This document shows, one piece after another, positions 1-10,369 of a stretch of DNA of 64,000 nt. Numbering within the stretch: the stretch's first letter is position 1; the number at the start of each line of letters is the position of its first letter. The notes beneath the pieces were generated by a model. The model was given only the letters and a program-made list of their open reading frames with translations. It made no database searches and had not been told where the DNA came from. Location of the stretch: NCBI RefSeq assembly GCF_036588685.1, contig NC_086380.1, positions 32,072,474-32,136,473 on the forward strand, given 5' to 3'. Source of the DNA: Mytilus trossulus (Eukaryota > Mollusca > Bivalvia > Mytilida > Mytilidae). A program made the position numbers and the translations under genes.

Positions 1-426
1 GCGATCGTGGCCTTGTGGGACTGCGGTTATATTAGATTTTTGAAAGCTTTTAAGCTTTTGAATGTCTGTATATCATTTGGATATCTAGCTTGTCCTTTAT
101 TTCCGACAGCTCAATCATACTTGACACATTTGTGTCATCCCTGCTATCGTTAACTTGAGAATCGTTATTTGATCTTGATTGACCGGTCATTAACATGTAA
201 AGTCATGTTACGACGGATTTTCTTCTCCGTTTTGTTTTTTTAAAGACCGACGAAATTGAATAACTGAAGAATAACATATGTCATGTGCATGACCCCTTTT
301 TATCCACTAAGAGAAGCTTAATCTTTACCGATATGAAATCATTGTGAATTTCGTTTTCGGTCAATATGATATGGACAGGTCTATATAAAACGTATTGACC
401 TCGTTAAAAGTCCGTAATTAATAAAT
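1..426. other. Upstream non-coding DNA, nothing recognised
   Basis: AT-rich sequence without a convincing exon, RNA gene or repeat boundary. It precedes the left arm of the inverted repeat that begins near 427. Confidence 0.5.
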
Positions 427-1325
427 AGAATGAAATTCAAAACAGTGTGGCTGTGGCTATTGGTTGACAGATTAAATTCATCCATTGACCGGGACAATTT
501 ACGTGAACGTGTGTCTGTAACGATCACTGTTCATGACGTACCTACGATAGACATTTTAACTGTGGGGTCACCAAAGGTTTTTAAGGTGTCAGACCACCAA
601 TTAAAAGTCCCTATCTGTTCAACCAAATTTTGCAATTTTCATAGCTTTCTAAATTTTTTATCTTAAGTTTAACCTCATACAAACCAGGTATGTCCTGAAT
701 CGTACAGGTATCACCTTTCCTCATGCCAATTTTCGACATACCTTTAAAGCCATATAAAAAAGGAGAGACCTTCCGAATGGATGTACCACTAAAAATAACC
801 CCTGGTTTTCTTGAAATCTTAAATTAGTATACTATGGAGCGCATTAATCCTCAATTTTTAATTTCAACTCATAGACAAGTAAATTTGGGCTCAAAATGGT
901 CTTAATATATTTCTCTTTCACCAAAAGTTTCATTTCTGCAAATTTGTTGGGTAGTTTAAGTAAACGATGACATCAAATGCACTATTTTTTGTCCAGAGTA
1001 GGCCTACTTTTACATACGTTCTAAATTTGAAGGAATAATTGGTGGTCTGACACCTTAAACGCCTTTAATTATAAAATAATTCGAAAATTAATCAGGAATA
1101 ATCTTTATGTTTTGATTTATATAATTGATATATAATTTTTTGAATTACTTTCTTTAGGTGTTGAGAACCTTTGGTGACCCCATAGTTTAAGAGTCTTTTA
1201 CAAGTGCATAGTGGGCAGTGGGCGGTACATACAAACGTTCACCTTAATTGTCCTAGTCAATAGACGAATTCAATGTGTCAATCAATGGCCACAGCCACAC
1301 TGTTTTGAATGTCATTCTACTATAA
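427..1325. repeat. Long inverted-repeat (fold-back) element
   Basis: The left arm (about 427-577) is repeated in inverted orientation at about 1168-1325. Shared stretches include AAAACAGTGTGGCTGTGGC near 439 and its complement near 1288, and GGGGTCACCAAAGG at 564 with its complement near 1170. The arms are roughly 80% alike by eye, with small indels. The loop is occupied by a second, independent MITE (581-1058). The right arm ends about 180 bases before the splice acceptor of the SecA-like gene, so the element lies in that gene's promoter or 5' intron. No transposase is present. Confidence 0.75.
581..1058. mobile_element. TTAA-flanked MITE nested in the inverted repeat
   Basis: The ends are exact inverted repeats: TTAAGGTGTCAGACCACCAA from 581 and its complement ending at 1058, matching for about 22 bases. 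TTAA at both tips is what a piggyBac-type TTAA target duplication would leave. The interior is non-coding and AT-rich. The same TTAAGGTG tip recurs in other MITEs of this window (7459-8038, 39942-45460, 62554-62832), although the interiors differ, so this is probably a separate family using the same transposition machinery. The superfamily call is inference. Confidence 0.7.
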
Positions 1326-1505
1326 GGTACACGAATAAAAGTTTTTCGTCCCATTGTCTCCGTCGACTATGTCGCCGCCACATGATTATAAAACCTTCAT
1401 CGCAGAGTACCAATCAAATATAAGTTGGAGTATAAAATCGAAAAACTCAATTTCAATCGCGATCGACAGCTCTAAATCATGTTATTCATTTTTGTTTTTT
1501 TGCAG

Positions 1506-1554
1506 GTATGAACAACAGATTATTTCATCATATCAAGAATATATGACAGTTTGA
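1506..1554 (+). promoter_or_regulatory. 5' leader exon segment with two uORFs
   Basis: A pyrimidine-rich tract followed by GCAG ends at 1505 and reads as a splice acceptor, so the coding exon probably starts at 1506. The 49-base leader holds two short upstream ORFs: ATG 1508 to TGA 1546 (12 codons), and ATG 1543 to TGA 1554 (three codons). The stop of the second directly abuts the main ATG at 1555, an arrangement that would require reinitiation or leaky scanning. The upstream exon was not identified. Confidence 0.5.
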
Positions 1555-4500
1555 ATGGGTAACAGTCAATCTTGTGTAGATTGCTATACAGATGTGCCGA
1601 GGAAGGTCAGATGGCTAGATTACATAGGTGATGATTGGGGACGAAGATTTTGCAGATGGGCAAACAACGAAATATGGATTAGAATTAGTAACAACAGATA
1701 CATTTGTTCGCCTTGCTTGACAAAACGACAGAATCAAGAAATACAAAGGCAACAAAACGAAGAGAGAAGAAGACAGGAAGAAAGAAGCAGACAACAAGAA
1801 GAAAGACGAAGACAAGAATGGATACGCCAAGAAGAAACGCGACTCGAACAACTTAGACAAGAAGAACACCGACAAGCAGAACGCCAACAAGCAGAACGCC
1901 AACAAGCAGAACGCCAACAAGAAGAACGCCGACAAGAAGAACGCAGACAAGAAGAACGCAGACAAGAAGAACGCAGACAAGAAGAACGCAGACAAGAAGA
2001 ACGTCGACAAGAAGAACGTCGACAAGAAGAACGTCGACAAGGAGAACGCCGCCGTGAAGAAAAGAGACAAGAAGAACGCCGTCGGGAAGAAAAGATACAA
2101 GAAGCACGCCGACAAGAAGAAAGGCGACGAGAAGAACGCCGACTAGAAGAACAGAGAAATCAAGACGAAATACAGATACGCAAGGAAAATTGGAAAAGGC
2201 AAAAGGGAGCAACTAACTTAATGCAAAAATCACAAACTATAAAAATACAGCCGACTTTACATCACAACAATTCAAATAATTCTTTTCAGTTTTCAGAGTA
2301 TACACCTCAAAAGAAGAAACGTCTCCCTTGTGGGTCATGTATGAAGAGATACAGGACTTACAGTTACACGTATATTCGACAGGAGATGATTAATAAAGCC
2401 AATTTCAATCAGGCCGAAGTTAACAGAATTGATGATATACTAATGATCATTGAGAAAAAAATCATGAAATTTAGAAATAAATCTAAATACCGTTCCTCAA
2501 ATAAATACATTTTTAAAAATTTTGCGGGAAAGTCTAACGTTACATGTTCTCGTAGTTGCCGCGATTGTAGAGCACATAGATGTAGGTTAACACTAGAAAC
2601 AAGCAACCTAGAGAAACTTACGGAATCTATTTTTGAAATATGTTTAGCGGTTCAAATGACTAAAATGTATTGGCCAAGGAATACTCAGATAGTCTCTTTA
2701 TACTTGTTGATAAAAGCTATACAGAATGGAATTATTTTACAAGTAAATACTGGAGAAGGGAAAACGTGCATTATTGCAATGTTTTCTGCTTATCTCGCCT
2801 TATCCAAATTTGATGTCGATATCGTATCAAGCTCCCCTATTTTGGCCCAAAGGGATTACGCCGAGTGGAAAGAATTTTACAAATTACTTAACTTTTCAGT
2901 CAGTTGTAATTTAATTCCACAGAAAGCTGAGGATCGACTTGAATGCTACTCGAAACGTATTGTTTACGGGACAGTAGGTTCATTTGCGTCTGATTTACTT
3001 AGACAAACGTTTCAAATGGAAAATGTTCGCGGTGAAAGGCAGTGTGAGGTTGTCATTGTTGATGAAGTAGATTGCATGCTTCTTGATCAAGGTGTCCATT
3101 TTACATATCTATCACATGCAGTACCAGGAATGCACCATATAGAACCTATTCTTTTGATGATATGGAAACACATAAGGAAGCATCCGAGAATTGTCTCTGA
3201 TAACATGAATAAATCGGACCACTTTTTCCTAGGGATTTTAGATTCTTTGCAAGTAGTTTTGTCGTCATTAATCGATTTAAATGAACTTTGTGAGACAAAA
3301 GACTTTCCTCCTGAAATTATGTGGTTAAAACTTTTTGAGGAAAATAATATTCTAGAAACTGGCTTTACGAAAGCTATGTTGCAAGGAAATATGGAGAAAT
3401 ATAAAAGTATTTTTACCAGTGATAAACTTTTAGAGTGTTTAAACTTTGTTCAAACAGTTCTTCCAATTATATTTCAATCATATAGATTAGCTGGTGGCAT
3501 CCTAAAAGCTGAACCCCGAAAACTTTATCCAAACACAGCAGATGTGCAAATTGTGCATGTCTTAATTGTTGGCGAGGGCTTACTGTGCATTCTCCATCCG
3601 TATCAAGACGAAATTGAAATACACAAATTCGTGAGGGATGAAATTAATCATTATATTTCATTTGATGAATGCGAACCAAACAAACATTATATTCCATCTT
3701 ATTTAAAGCAGTTCGTAGAAAATCGTCTGATATCTTGGATAGAAAATGCATTTACAGCAAATACTATGATAAAAGGAAGGGAATATCTTGTAAAACATAA
3801 TGATATAGTTCCTGTAGATTTTGACTCTACCGGTGTTGTTCAACTTGATACCAAATGGGGAGACTGTTTGCATCAGTTTTTAGAGATTAAACACGAGAAA
3901 AAAATAAGTCATATAAGTCTAGTTACAAATTTCATGTCAAATCAGGAATTTTTCAATCGTTACACTGGGAAAATATTTGGTGTGTCCGGAACGCTCGGTA
4001 ATGAAAGGGAGAAATCATTTCTCATGAGACAATTTAGACTTTACTGCAAAGAGATACCAACTTATCGGCCAAAGGTATTTGAAGAAGAACCCGGTAGAAT
4101 TTTAAATACAGAAGATGAATGGAGTTCTGCAATACAAGATATCGTAAGTGAAAAGGTCTCGAAAAAGTCAAAGGAACAGCAAAGGGCAGTTTTAGTTATA
4201 TGCGAAGATATCAATACTGCAGACAAATTAAAAGGTAGATTGACTGAAAATGGTAATGCTTCCGTATTGCTATATACAAGAAATGATGAACATAGTGACG
4301 AAATTGACGGAATATTGAAACCAGGTCACATTATTGTTGCAACTAATATTGCTGGTCGCGGAACAGATATTGATGTCGACGAATCGGTTGAAAAAGCTGG
4401 AGGATTATTTGTCCTTGTCACTTTTTTACCACAAAATACTAGAATCGAAAATCAAGTTTTTGGAAGAAGTGCAAGGAAAGGTCAACCAGGAAGCGCACAA

Positions 4501-6804
4501 ATAGTTCTTAATAAGTCCGACTTGCCTTTATATTTTTCCAGACACGAGTTTAAAGATATTGAATCTTTAAAAAAATTACGAGATGCAATAGAAGAAAAAC
4601 GTATTGAAGATATTGAAAAACATGATTTTGAAGAAATACGAGTTAAAGAAAAACTCTTTGCATACTATTGTTGTTTTCTTCATGAGATTAAGAAACAGTT
4701 CAACTTCAAAGCCGTTGATGAGAAAATCATGCTTGACTCGCTTCATGAATACTGGGGTATGTGGCTGAAGATGAATTGTGAAAAAGGAGAACAGTGTCAT
4801 CGACCAGATGATCTACGAAGATTACTTGCTGTAGATTTAAAAAAAGCTTCAGAAAATCTTTTCAAAAGAGTATCGCCATGCTCTAATATCTCATATACCA
4901 TCAAGTTTGCTAACGAGCAATTATTTATAAAAAGCTATACTGAAGCTAAAAAGCTTTTAACAAGTGCAATACTTCTAGACAGAAAATGGGCAGCAATAGC
5001 ATATTATAATAGAGCATACGTCTCATTGCTAAAACGGGATAAGGGTTATATGAAGGATGCTATTGATGACTTAACAAAGTCACAGGAATGCGTAACATCA
5101 TTTAAAGAGGAATTTGTTTTATGTCTTACTCTTTCACGGAGTGTGGTAGATGAAAGTTATAATGAACATGAAGCGACTGAAATTACGTCACAGTTTAACT
5201 TTCGCTGTCAATTTATAGAATATTTAGAAGATAATATCAAGACCACCATACAGGAGCTATTACAACTTCAAACAGAAAACAAGGAAGCGACTGCAGAAGG
5301 TAGCAATATATTTACCATATTTCTTGGTGAAAATAACATAAGTAAAACAATCGAATCTGAAATACATATGTTCTGGGAAATGGGATTAACAGAGTTAATT
5401 CTGTTGAAGGAGAGAAAGCCATTTTGTTGGAAAGGAATGTTAGTAATGGCCCTTGGTGTCCTACAAATTGTCGGTGGAGCTGTAGTTATTGCGTCTACAA
5501 CTGGACTTTTGTTACAGCTTGGATGGGGTTTAATAGCAGAAGGTGTGAATGATATTTGTACCGGAGCATTTGCCGTATGGAATAGAGACCAAGCATTTAT
5601 GAAGTCATGGCTGATTAAAAAAGCCGTCAGCATTGCTACATCCATTGCCTCTTTTGGATATAACCATATCAAAGATGCTATTAAAGGTGTCAAAGGGGTT
5701 AAGGAAACTTTTTCAGCTATAAAAGATCAGTTGAAAGCAGGTGCACAAACCCTTTTTAGCGAGCTTAAGACTATGGGGCAAACAGTTACCAGCAAATCGT
5801 TTGAACAAGTCTTTCAGACTACATGTTTACAAGTGGGTAAAGATGTTGGAACTGAACTATCAAAACGAGGTGGAAAATATCTTTTAGAAGTTGCCCAAGA
5901 AAAAATGAAGACTTTCTTTGAAGATATTGCCAAAGAAAGAATACAAAAAGAAACGAAGTTGGCTTTTACTGAAGGCGATATGCATTCGAAGATAAACCAT
6001 TTTATTTCCTTCCATTACAAAAACAAGCCAAAAGATCAAATATGTCCAGAATATATGGAAATAACTAAAAACTTGCTTCGAGTGGAAAACATTACCCAGT
6101 TCAGGCAGGTCTTATTAGGATGTGTAAAGGATGTAATAAAATCATCTTCCAAGAAGATGAAAGCCGAGACAAATGAAATCTTTAAAGAATGTAAACCAAT
6201 TCTAGATATTATAAACGGATTATCATGTGCATCATCTAATATGAAAGAGTTACTTTCCATCTATTGTGAACATGTTAATGCTGCTTTTAATGAAATCTAT
6301 GAAGATTCACTAATGAATAAAGCAAACAGTATTGACAAAATTGGTGATCAAGACATGTGCATGATAAAACAACAAATGATAGACCAAACAGCACAATATT
6401 TGTTCGAACTTTTGACAGATTCGTTCCAGTTTACAGGTAGTGGTATATTAGCCCAAAAATTGCAAACCGCAGTTGGACAATTTGTAAATGAATATGGCAA
6501 TGAAAACAACATGGGCAACGAATTATTGAGTACAATTTCCGCCATCTCATTAAAAGACGGAAATATCGGTAAATCTTTCACAACAGCTGCACAAGAAGCC
6601 GCAGGAAATAAGTTCGATAAAATACTACCCGACATTCCTGTTGACGACTTAAAAAAGGCAACAGAATCAATACTTGCAGCTAAAAATGAAAATACTGCAC
6701 CGGATTTGAAGGATTTGAAAAAAGTAACAGAGCTGATAAATAGTGCGACACCATCTGGCAACGACTCTCCGGAACATTTTCTAAATTTTTTAATGAAGCC
6801 ATAA
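1555..6804 (+). CDS. SecA-like DEAD ATPase with coiled coil, TPR-like and hydrophobic segments
   Basis: This 1749-residue protein is encoded in one exon. An in-frame TGA directly before the ATG fixes the start. It begins MGNSQSC, a fit to the N-myristoylation consensus (Gly2, Ser6). CxxC pairs (7/10 and 51/54) could form a small zinc site. Residues 61-215 are an Arg/Glu/Gln-rich coiled coil built on RQEER repeats. A second Cys cluster follows (259/262, 331/335/338/343). The SecA motor is clear: Walker A TGEGKT with K403, VDEVD at 502-506, SGTL at 811-814, PTYRP at 835-839, AGRGTDI at 933-939 and QVFGRSARKGQPGS from 967. A TPR-like stretch lies near 1110-1175 and a hydrophobic hairpin near 1292-1343. 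The rest is helical and unrecognised. Bacterial SecA is a preprotein-translocation ATPase of roughly 900 residues; the role here is unknown, and a membrane-tethered ATPase is inferred. Confidence 0.9.
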   Translation: MGNSQSCVDCYTDVPRKVRWLDYIGDDWGRRFCRWANNEIWIRISNNRYICSPCLTKRQNQEIQRQQNEERRRQEERSRQQEERRRQEWIRQEETRLEQLRQEEHRQAERQQAERQQAERQQEERRQEERRQEERRQEERRQEERRQEERRQEERRQEERRQGERRREEKRQEERRREEKIQEARRQEERRREERRLEEQRNQDEIQIRKENWKRQKGATNLMQKSQTIKIQPTLHHNNSNNSFQFSEYTPQKKKRLPCGSCMKRYRTYSYTYIRQEMINKANFNQAEVNRIDDILMIIEKKIMKFRNKSKYRSSNKYIFKNFAGKSNVTCSRSCRDCRAHRCRLTLETSNLEKLTESIFEICLAVQMTKMYWPRNTQIVSLYLLIKAIQNGIILQVNTGEGKTCIIAMFSAYLALSKFDVDIVSSSPILAQRDYAEWKEFYKLLNFSVSCNLIPQKAEDRLECYSKRIVYGTVGSFASDLLRQTFQMENVRGERQCEVVIVDEVDCMLLDQGVHFTYLSHAVPGMHHIEPILLMIWKHIRKHPRIVSDNMNKSDHFFLGILDSLQVVLSSLIDLNELCETKDFPPEIMWLKLFEENNILETGFTKAMLQGNMEKYKSIFTSDKLLECLNFVQTVLPIIFQSYRLAGGILKAEPRKLYPNTADVQIVHVLIVGEGLLCILHPYQDEIEIHKFVRDEINHYISFDECEPNKHYIPSYLKQFVENRLISWIENAFTANTMIKGREYLVKHNDIVPVDFDSTGVVQLDTKWGDCLHQFLEIKHEKKISHISLVTNFMSNQEFFNRYTGKIFGVSGTLGNEREKSFLMRQFRLYCKEIPTYRPKVFEEEPGRILNTEDEWSSAIQDIVSEKVSKKSKEQQRAVLVICEDINTADKLKGRLTENGNASVLLYTRNDEHSDEIDGILKPGHIIVATNIAGRGTDIDVDESVEKAGGLFVLVTFLPQNTRIENQVFGRSARKGQPGSAQIVLNKSDLPLYFSRHEFKDIESLKKLRDAIEEKRIEDIEKHDFEEIRVKEKLFAYYCCFLHEIKKQFNFKAVDEKIMLDSLHEYWGMWLKMNCEKGEQCHRPDDLRRLLAVDLKKASENLFKRVSPCSNISYTIKFANEQLFIKSYTEAKKLLTSAILLDRKWAAIAYYNRAYVSLLKRDKGYMKDAIDDLTKSQECVTSFKEEFVLCLTLSRSVVDESYNEHEATEITSQFNFRCQFIEYLEDNIKTTIQELLQLQTENKEATAEGSNIFTIFLGENNISKTIESEIHMFWEMGLTELILLKERKPFCWKGMLVMALGVLQIVGGAVVIASTTGLLLQLGWGLIAEGVNDICTGAFAVWNRDQAFMKSWLIKKAVSIATSIASFGYNHIKDAIKGVKGVKETFSAIKDQLKAGAQTLFSELKTMGQTVTSKSFEQVFQTTCLQVGKDVGTELSKRGGKYLLEVAQEKMKTFFEDIAKERIQKETKLAFTEGDMHSKINHFISFHYKNKPKDQICPEYMEITKNLLRVENITQFRQVLLGCVKDVIKSSSKKMKAETNEIFKECKPILDIINGLSCASSNMKELLSIYCEHVNAAFNEIYEDSLMNKANSIDKIGDQDMCMIKQQMIDQTAQYLFELLTDSFQFTGSGILAQKLQTAVGQFVNEYGNENNMGNELLSTISAISLKDGNIGKSFTTAAQEAAGNKFDKILPDIPVDDLKKATESILAAKNENTAPDLKDLKKVTELINSATPSGNDSPEHFLNFLMKP
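1854..2180 (+). repeat. 15-bp coding minisatellite (RQEER units)
   Basis: Tandem copies of GAAGAACGCAGACAA and close variants encode the repeated EERRQ heptad-like block of the SecA-like protein. The most homogeneous part is about 1915-2040, where units differ only at third positions. The 15-base period keeps the frame, so copy number can change without disrupting the gene. Confidence 0.9.
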
Positions 6805-7010
6805 AGAAAGTTCGAAAAAACTAACACTTGATTAACCCGCAAGTCTTCAGGTTCATTTGATTATTCCCTACAAATTATATCTCATGGTTTTATTTATTTT
6901 TTATCTATTTTCAACTTTCTGTTTTTGTTGGTGGTGTTTTTTCTTTCTTTTGGGGATGATAAGGCATCTCACTGTAGGGATTTCAAAATTCAAACCTTAA
7001 AGTATGAAAT
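6805..7010. other. 3' flank of the SecA-like gene
   Basis: T-rich sequence following the stop codon. I see no canonical AATAAA before 7130, so the poly(A) site is undetermined. Confidence 0.4.
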
Positions 7011-7458
7011 CTGTGATTTTAGCTCGTCTGGTGCGAAGGGCCAAGTGAGCTTTTCTCATCACTTGACGTCCGTCGTCCGTCTTCGTCGTCGTTAACTTTG
7101 TACATTTTGAACTTCTCCTAGTTAACCACTGAATGGAATAAAACCAAACAATGCATGATTTGGCCTTATGAGGTGCTGACCAAGTGTTACTTTGAAGCCG
7201 ATCCATCATCCAAGATGGCCGCCAGTGAGGGACTTACTTTAACATAGCATCCTACAGGTAATATATGCAAATGTCTTCTTTTAGAGAACCACTGAATAAA
7301 ATAAAACCAAACATGGCATGAATGATGTTCCTTACGTAAGCTGACCAAATGTTGTTACTTTGAAGCAGATCCATCATCTAAGATAGCTGGCAGTAGTACT
7401 TAGTCTAAAATAGGACAACATTGGAAATACATACCAATGTCTTCTTTAAACGAATCAC

Positions 7459-8038
7459 TTACGGTGGTATGGGAGTCTAAAATAAAAATGATAGAATTTG
7501 TTCATACTTTGACATGTTGAACAATATAATAAAAATGATAGGTCACCGCGAATTTTTTCAAGCTACAGGACCGCACAAAATGACACATTTTGTATGGATT
7601 GTACAGGAAAAAAAACATTTTATGATAAGAAACTAAACAAAATGATAGATTGAATTGTTAAATCCTTCAGGGAAAATATCTTTCAGACACTGCTTGAGAA
7701 TATCAAAAGAAAAGATAGGGTCACCGTACGTTTTTTCCGGCTAAAATACAAAATACAAAAATACCATGTAGAATCTTTCAGAAAATGCACTGTTTTAGAG
7801 TTACCTCAACTTTAAATGCCAATTTAAAATTAAAATAAAAACAACCAAAAATAATTAACATTTGCAAAATTATTAATATTTATAAGTTATATTCTTATAA
7901 ATTGGTTCTTATAAATGAAAATTCAAATTGAATATCTGCATTCCTGCATCACATTTTTCTAACTTGATGTAAAATCTGGACCTTTGGTTCTCTGTTTTTT
8001 ACAATCCAAGATGGAGGTAGACATCCATACCACCTTAA
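7459..8038 (-). mobile_element. TTAA-type MITE, intact 580-bp copy
   Basis: The left tip TTACGGTGGTATGGGAGTCT and right tip CCATACCACCTTAA are inverted repeats. The whole interior is matched, in inverse complement, by two blocks at 39942-40216 and 45112-45460, which are the two halves of another copy split by a LINE. Shared internal landmarks are TTTCAGAAAATGCACTGTTTT, the run around ATAAATTGGTTCTTATAAATG, and GGTCACCGTACGTTTTTTCC. It is non-coding. Confidence 0.8.
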
Positions 8039-8189
8039 TGAAACCAAACATAGCATGAATGTTCATTGTGAGCTGCTGAACAAGTGTTATACTTTGAAGC
8101 AAATTCATAATTCATGTCCGCCAGCAGTGGTCTTAGTTAAATATGGAACCCAATGGAAAATACATGCACATGTCTTCCTTTAGAATGTT

Positions 8190-8275
8190 TAGATATAACC
8201 ATCATAGATACCAGGATTAAAATTTTGTATTCGCGCCAAACGCGCGTTTCGTCTACAAAAGCTCACCAGTAGCTG
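8190..8275 (-). repeat. Short dispersed repeat (CGCGCGTTTCGTCTAC type)
   Basis: ATCATAGATACCAGGATTAA followed by CGCCAAACGCGCGTTTCGTC. Related copies lie at 9590-9665 (+ strand) and 51628-51735. I recognise this as a very common mussel interspersed repeat. Confidence 0.65.
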
Positions 8276-8560
8276 CCAACGGGGGACTAAGTTAAACATA
8301 GAACCCTAGGCTTTGGGAAATACATACAAATGTCTTCTTTCAGAGAACAACTTAATGGATAAAATCAAACATGGCATGAATGTTCGTTATGAGGTGCTGA
8401 CCAAGTGTTGTTACTTTGAAGTCGATCAATCGTCTTAGATGGCCACAAGAAGGGGACTGAGTTTAACATCGGACCAAGGGAAATGCATACAAATGTCTTC
8501 TTTTAGAGAACATGCACTGAATCATGTGAATGGAATATAACCAAACCTGGCACACGAAAC

Positions 8561-10120
8561 AGTGATTAGTTTAATGAAATGACTAATTTTTAGTATGAAC
8601 TTATTTGAGTCCTTTGAAACAGATTACCTTGTTAATCTTCATTCAATCATCAATAATGGCTATATGTTGGGGTAATTCAAACACCTGTTTCTTAGCATCT
8701 ATTCGTTAATCGAAGCATATGCACGAAGATTTTATACCAGGAACTACAAATGGAGATATCAAAGCAAAATACATTATCCCGCAAATCTAGAAAAATGTTG
8801 TAGCTCAGTAAATGCTACGGGTTCTCAGTCGATCGACAATACGTTAGTGCTGCTTTATGTTTCCTTTTAAGAAAATACTCTACGCCCTCGCCCTACTGGA
8901 GGAGGGTTCATGATCACGTCATTTTGTATGTAAGTCTGTCTGTGCTTCCTAATTCAAAAATCTGTCCCGATCAAATATTTTGAAAGAGTTATGCTCCTTG
9001 AAAATATTAATCATATGGAAAATTATCTTGTAAGTTCTTTCGTGTGTACAATATAATTCAGATTTGTTTATGAAATTTATTTTATAGGCTTATACAAAAA
9101 GAGATGTGGTATGTTTGCATATGAGACAACAGTTTAATTGACTAAGATATAGGCAAACGTAGATCTAAAAACTGTTTTCAGCAATTAGAAAAACCTGTTT
9201 CGTATAGTCAGCTATAAAAGGCCCTATCAAGAAATTTTTTGATAATTCAAATGAGAAAAATGGCGACCTATTTTGTACAAGAATAACGAAAACTAAGATG
9301 ACGGAATTAAAAACAGACTAGGGGTAAGTGTTATTGTAATCATGTACCCCAGGGTATCACCAGCCAGTGATTAGCACTTCGGTGTTGACATGAATATAAA
9401 GTATATGGTCATTTTATAAATAAATTTCCTGTGACAAAACTTCGAATTTTCGGAATAACTCAGGATGTTCTTATCCAAGAAAAAGATTACCTTAGCCGTA
9501 TTTGACACAACTTTTGAAATTTGGGTCGTCAATGCTCTTCAATTTTGAACTTGTTTTGGGGTTTTATAACTATTTTGATCTGAGCGTTACTGATGAGTCT
9601 GATTTAGACGAAACGTGCGTCTGGCGTATTAGATTATAATCCTGGTACCTTTGATAACCAATTAAAGATTATTGGTGAAGATCCAAATTCTCTGCGACTT
9701 TTGTTGTTTTTAACGACTTCTTTCAAGTGAGACATGTGCATTAACTGTTTACAAGTTTTGTGTTTTATTCAACAAGGAAGTCCATCTCCTTTTTTTATAT
9801 TTTAGAACGGGTGCAATAAAAGATTCTCATTTTTATGTATGATATTGTTTAAAGTTTAGATAGCACATCGACAAAACAAAAATTTCAGGATGACTAACGT
9901 AAAACTGCTCGTTTAAGTAGACATGAAAGACTCGGCACAATTCGTTGTTCTCTTTTCCTTGAGGTCAAGAGGTGGTGATGCCCGAATGATTGGGGGAAAT
10001 CTATATAAAATTGCAATTTGTAATATGCAAACTTCCTAGCTGCATTTATCGTCAGATGAAGCATCTGCTGTCAATTCTACAAAGCATTCTTTCTTTTCAT
10101 TGTAAGGAGTTTTTTTTATC
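8561..10120. other. Repeat-bearing intergenic DNA
   Basis: Apart from the repeat at 9590-9665 and a fragment near 9105-9140 resembling the GATGTGGTATG...GAGACAAC repeat family, I see no gene. Confidence 0.4.
9590..9665 (+). repeat. Short dispersed repeat (CGCGCGTTTCGTCTAC type)
   Basis: Opposite orientation to the 8190 copy: GACGAAACGTGCGTCTGGCG then ATAATCCTGGTACCTTTGAT. It is short and non-coding. Confidence 0.65.
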
Positions 10121-10124
10121 TTTG

Positions 10125-10225
10125 TTCTTGTAAAAGAGGGACGAAAGATACCAGAGGGACAGTCAAACTCATAAATCGAAAATAAAATGACAAAGCCAAG
10201 GCTAAAAATGAAAAACCTTTATCTT
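10125..10225 (+). repeat. Dispersed repeat fragment (AGATACCA...CTCATAAATCG type)
   Basis: The segment around GAAAGATACCAGAGGGACAG and AAACTCATAAATCGAAAATA is repeated in decayed form at about 50475-50545, with the landmarks AATACCAAAGGGAAATTCAA and ACTGACA. It is non-coding. Confidence 0.5.
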
Positions 10226-10369
10226 TGGAATCGGCACTAAGACCTATCGACTGAATTTTACGCCACCAACTTTGTCATTAATGAAACCTGCAACAACTGA
10301 TTGTAGCAGCATGTACTGTTTCCCTAACAGCAGTATACATTGCATATTCCAAGTCCATATGAACTACCT

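Larger units (their letters stand above)
7011..8560. repeat. Degenerate tandem copies of a bivalve dispersed repeat
   Basis: A segment containing CCAAGTGAGCTTTTCTCATC (7030) is followed by several decayed copies of a module carrying AAGTGTT-ACTTTGAAGC, GATCCATCATC-AAGATGGCC and ACATACAAATGTCTTCTTT. Copies are seen around 7165-7270, 7330-7450, 8060-8180, 8280-8340 and 8385-8500. The complement of the leading motif (AAAAGCTCACTTGG) appears at about 15930 and 16770, so related elements lie in both orientations across 7-17 kb. There is no intact ORF. The MITE at 7459-8038 interrupts the array. Confidence 0.6.

Noticed and set aside
1615..2212. Long minus-strand frames opposite the SecA-like coiled coil
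   Set aside because: They are low-complexity shadows of the 15-base repeat, whose period keeps all frames open.
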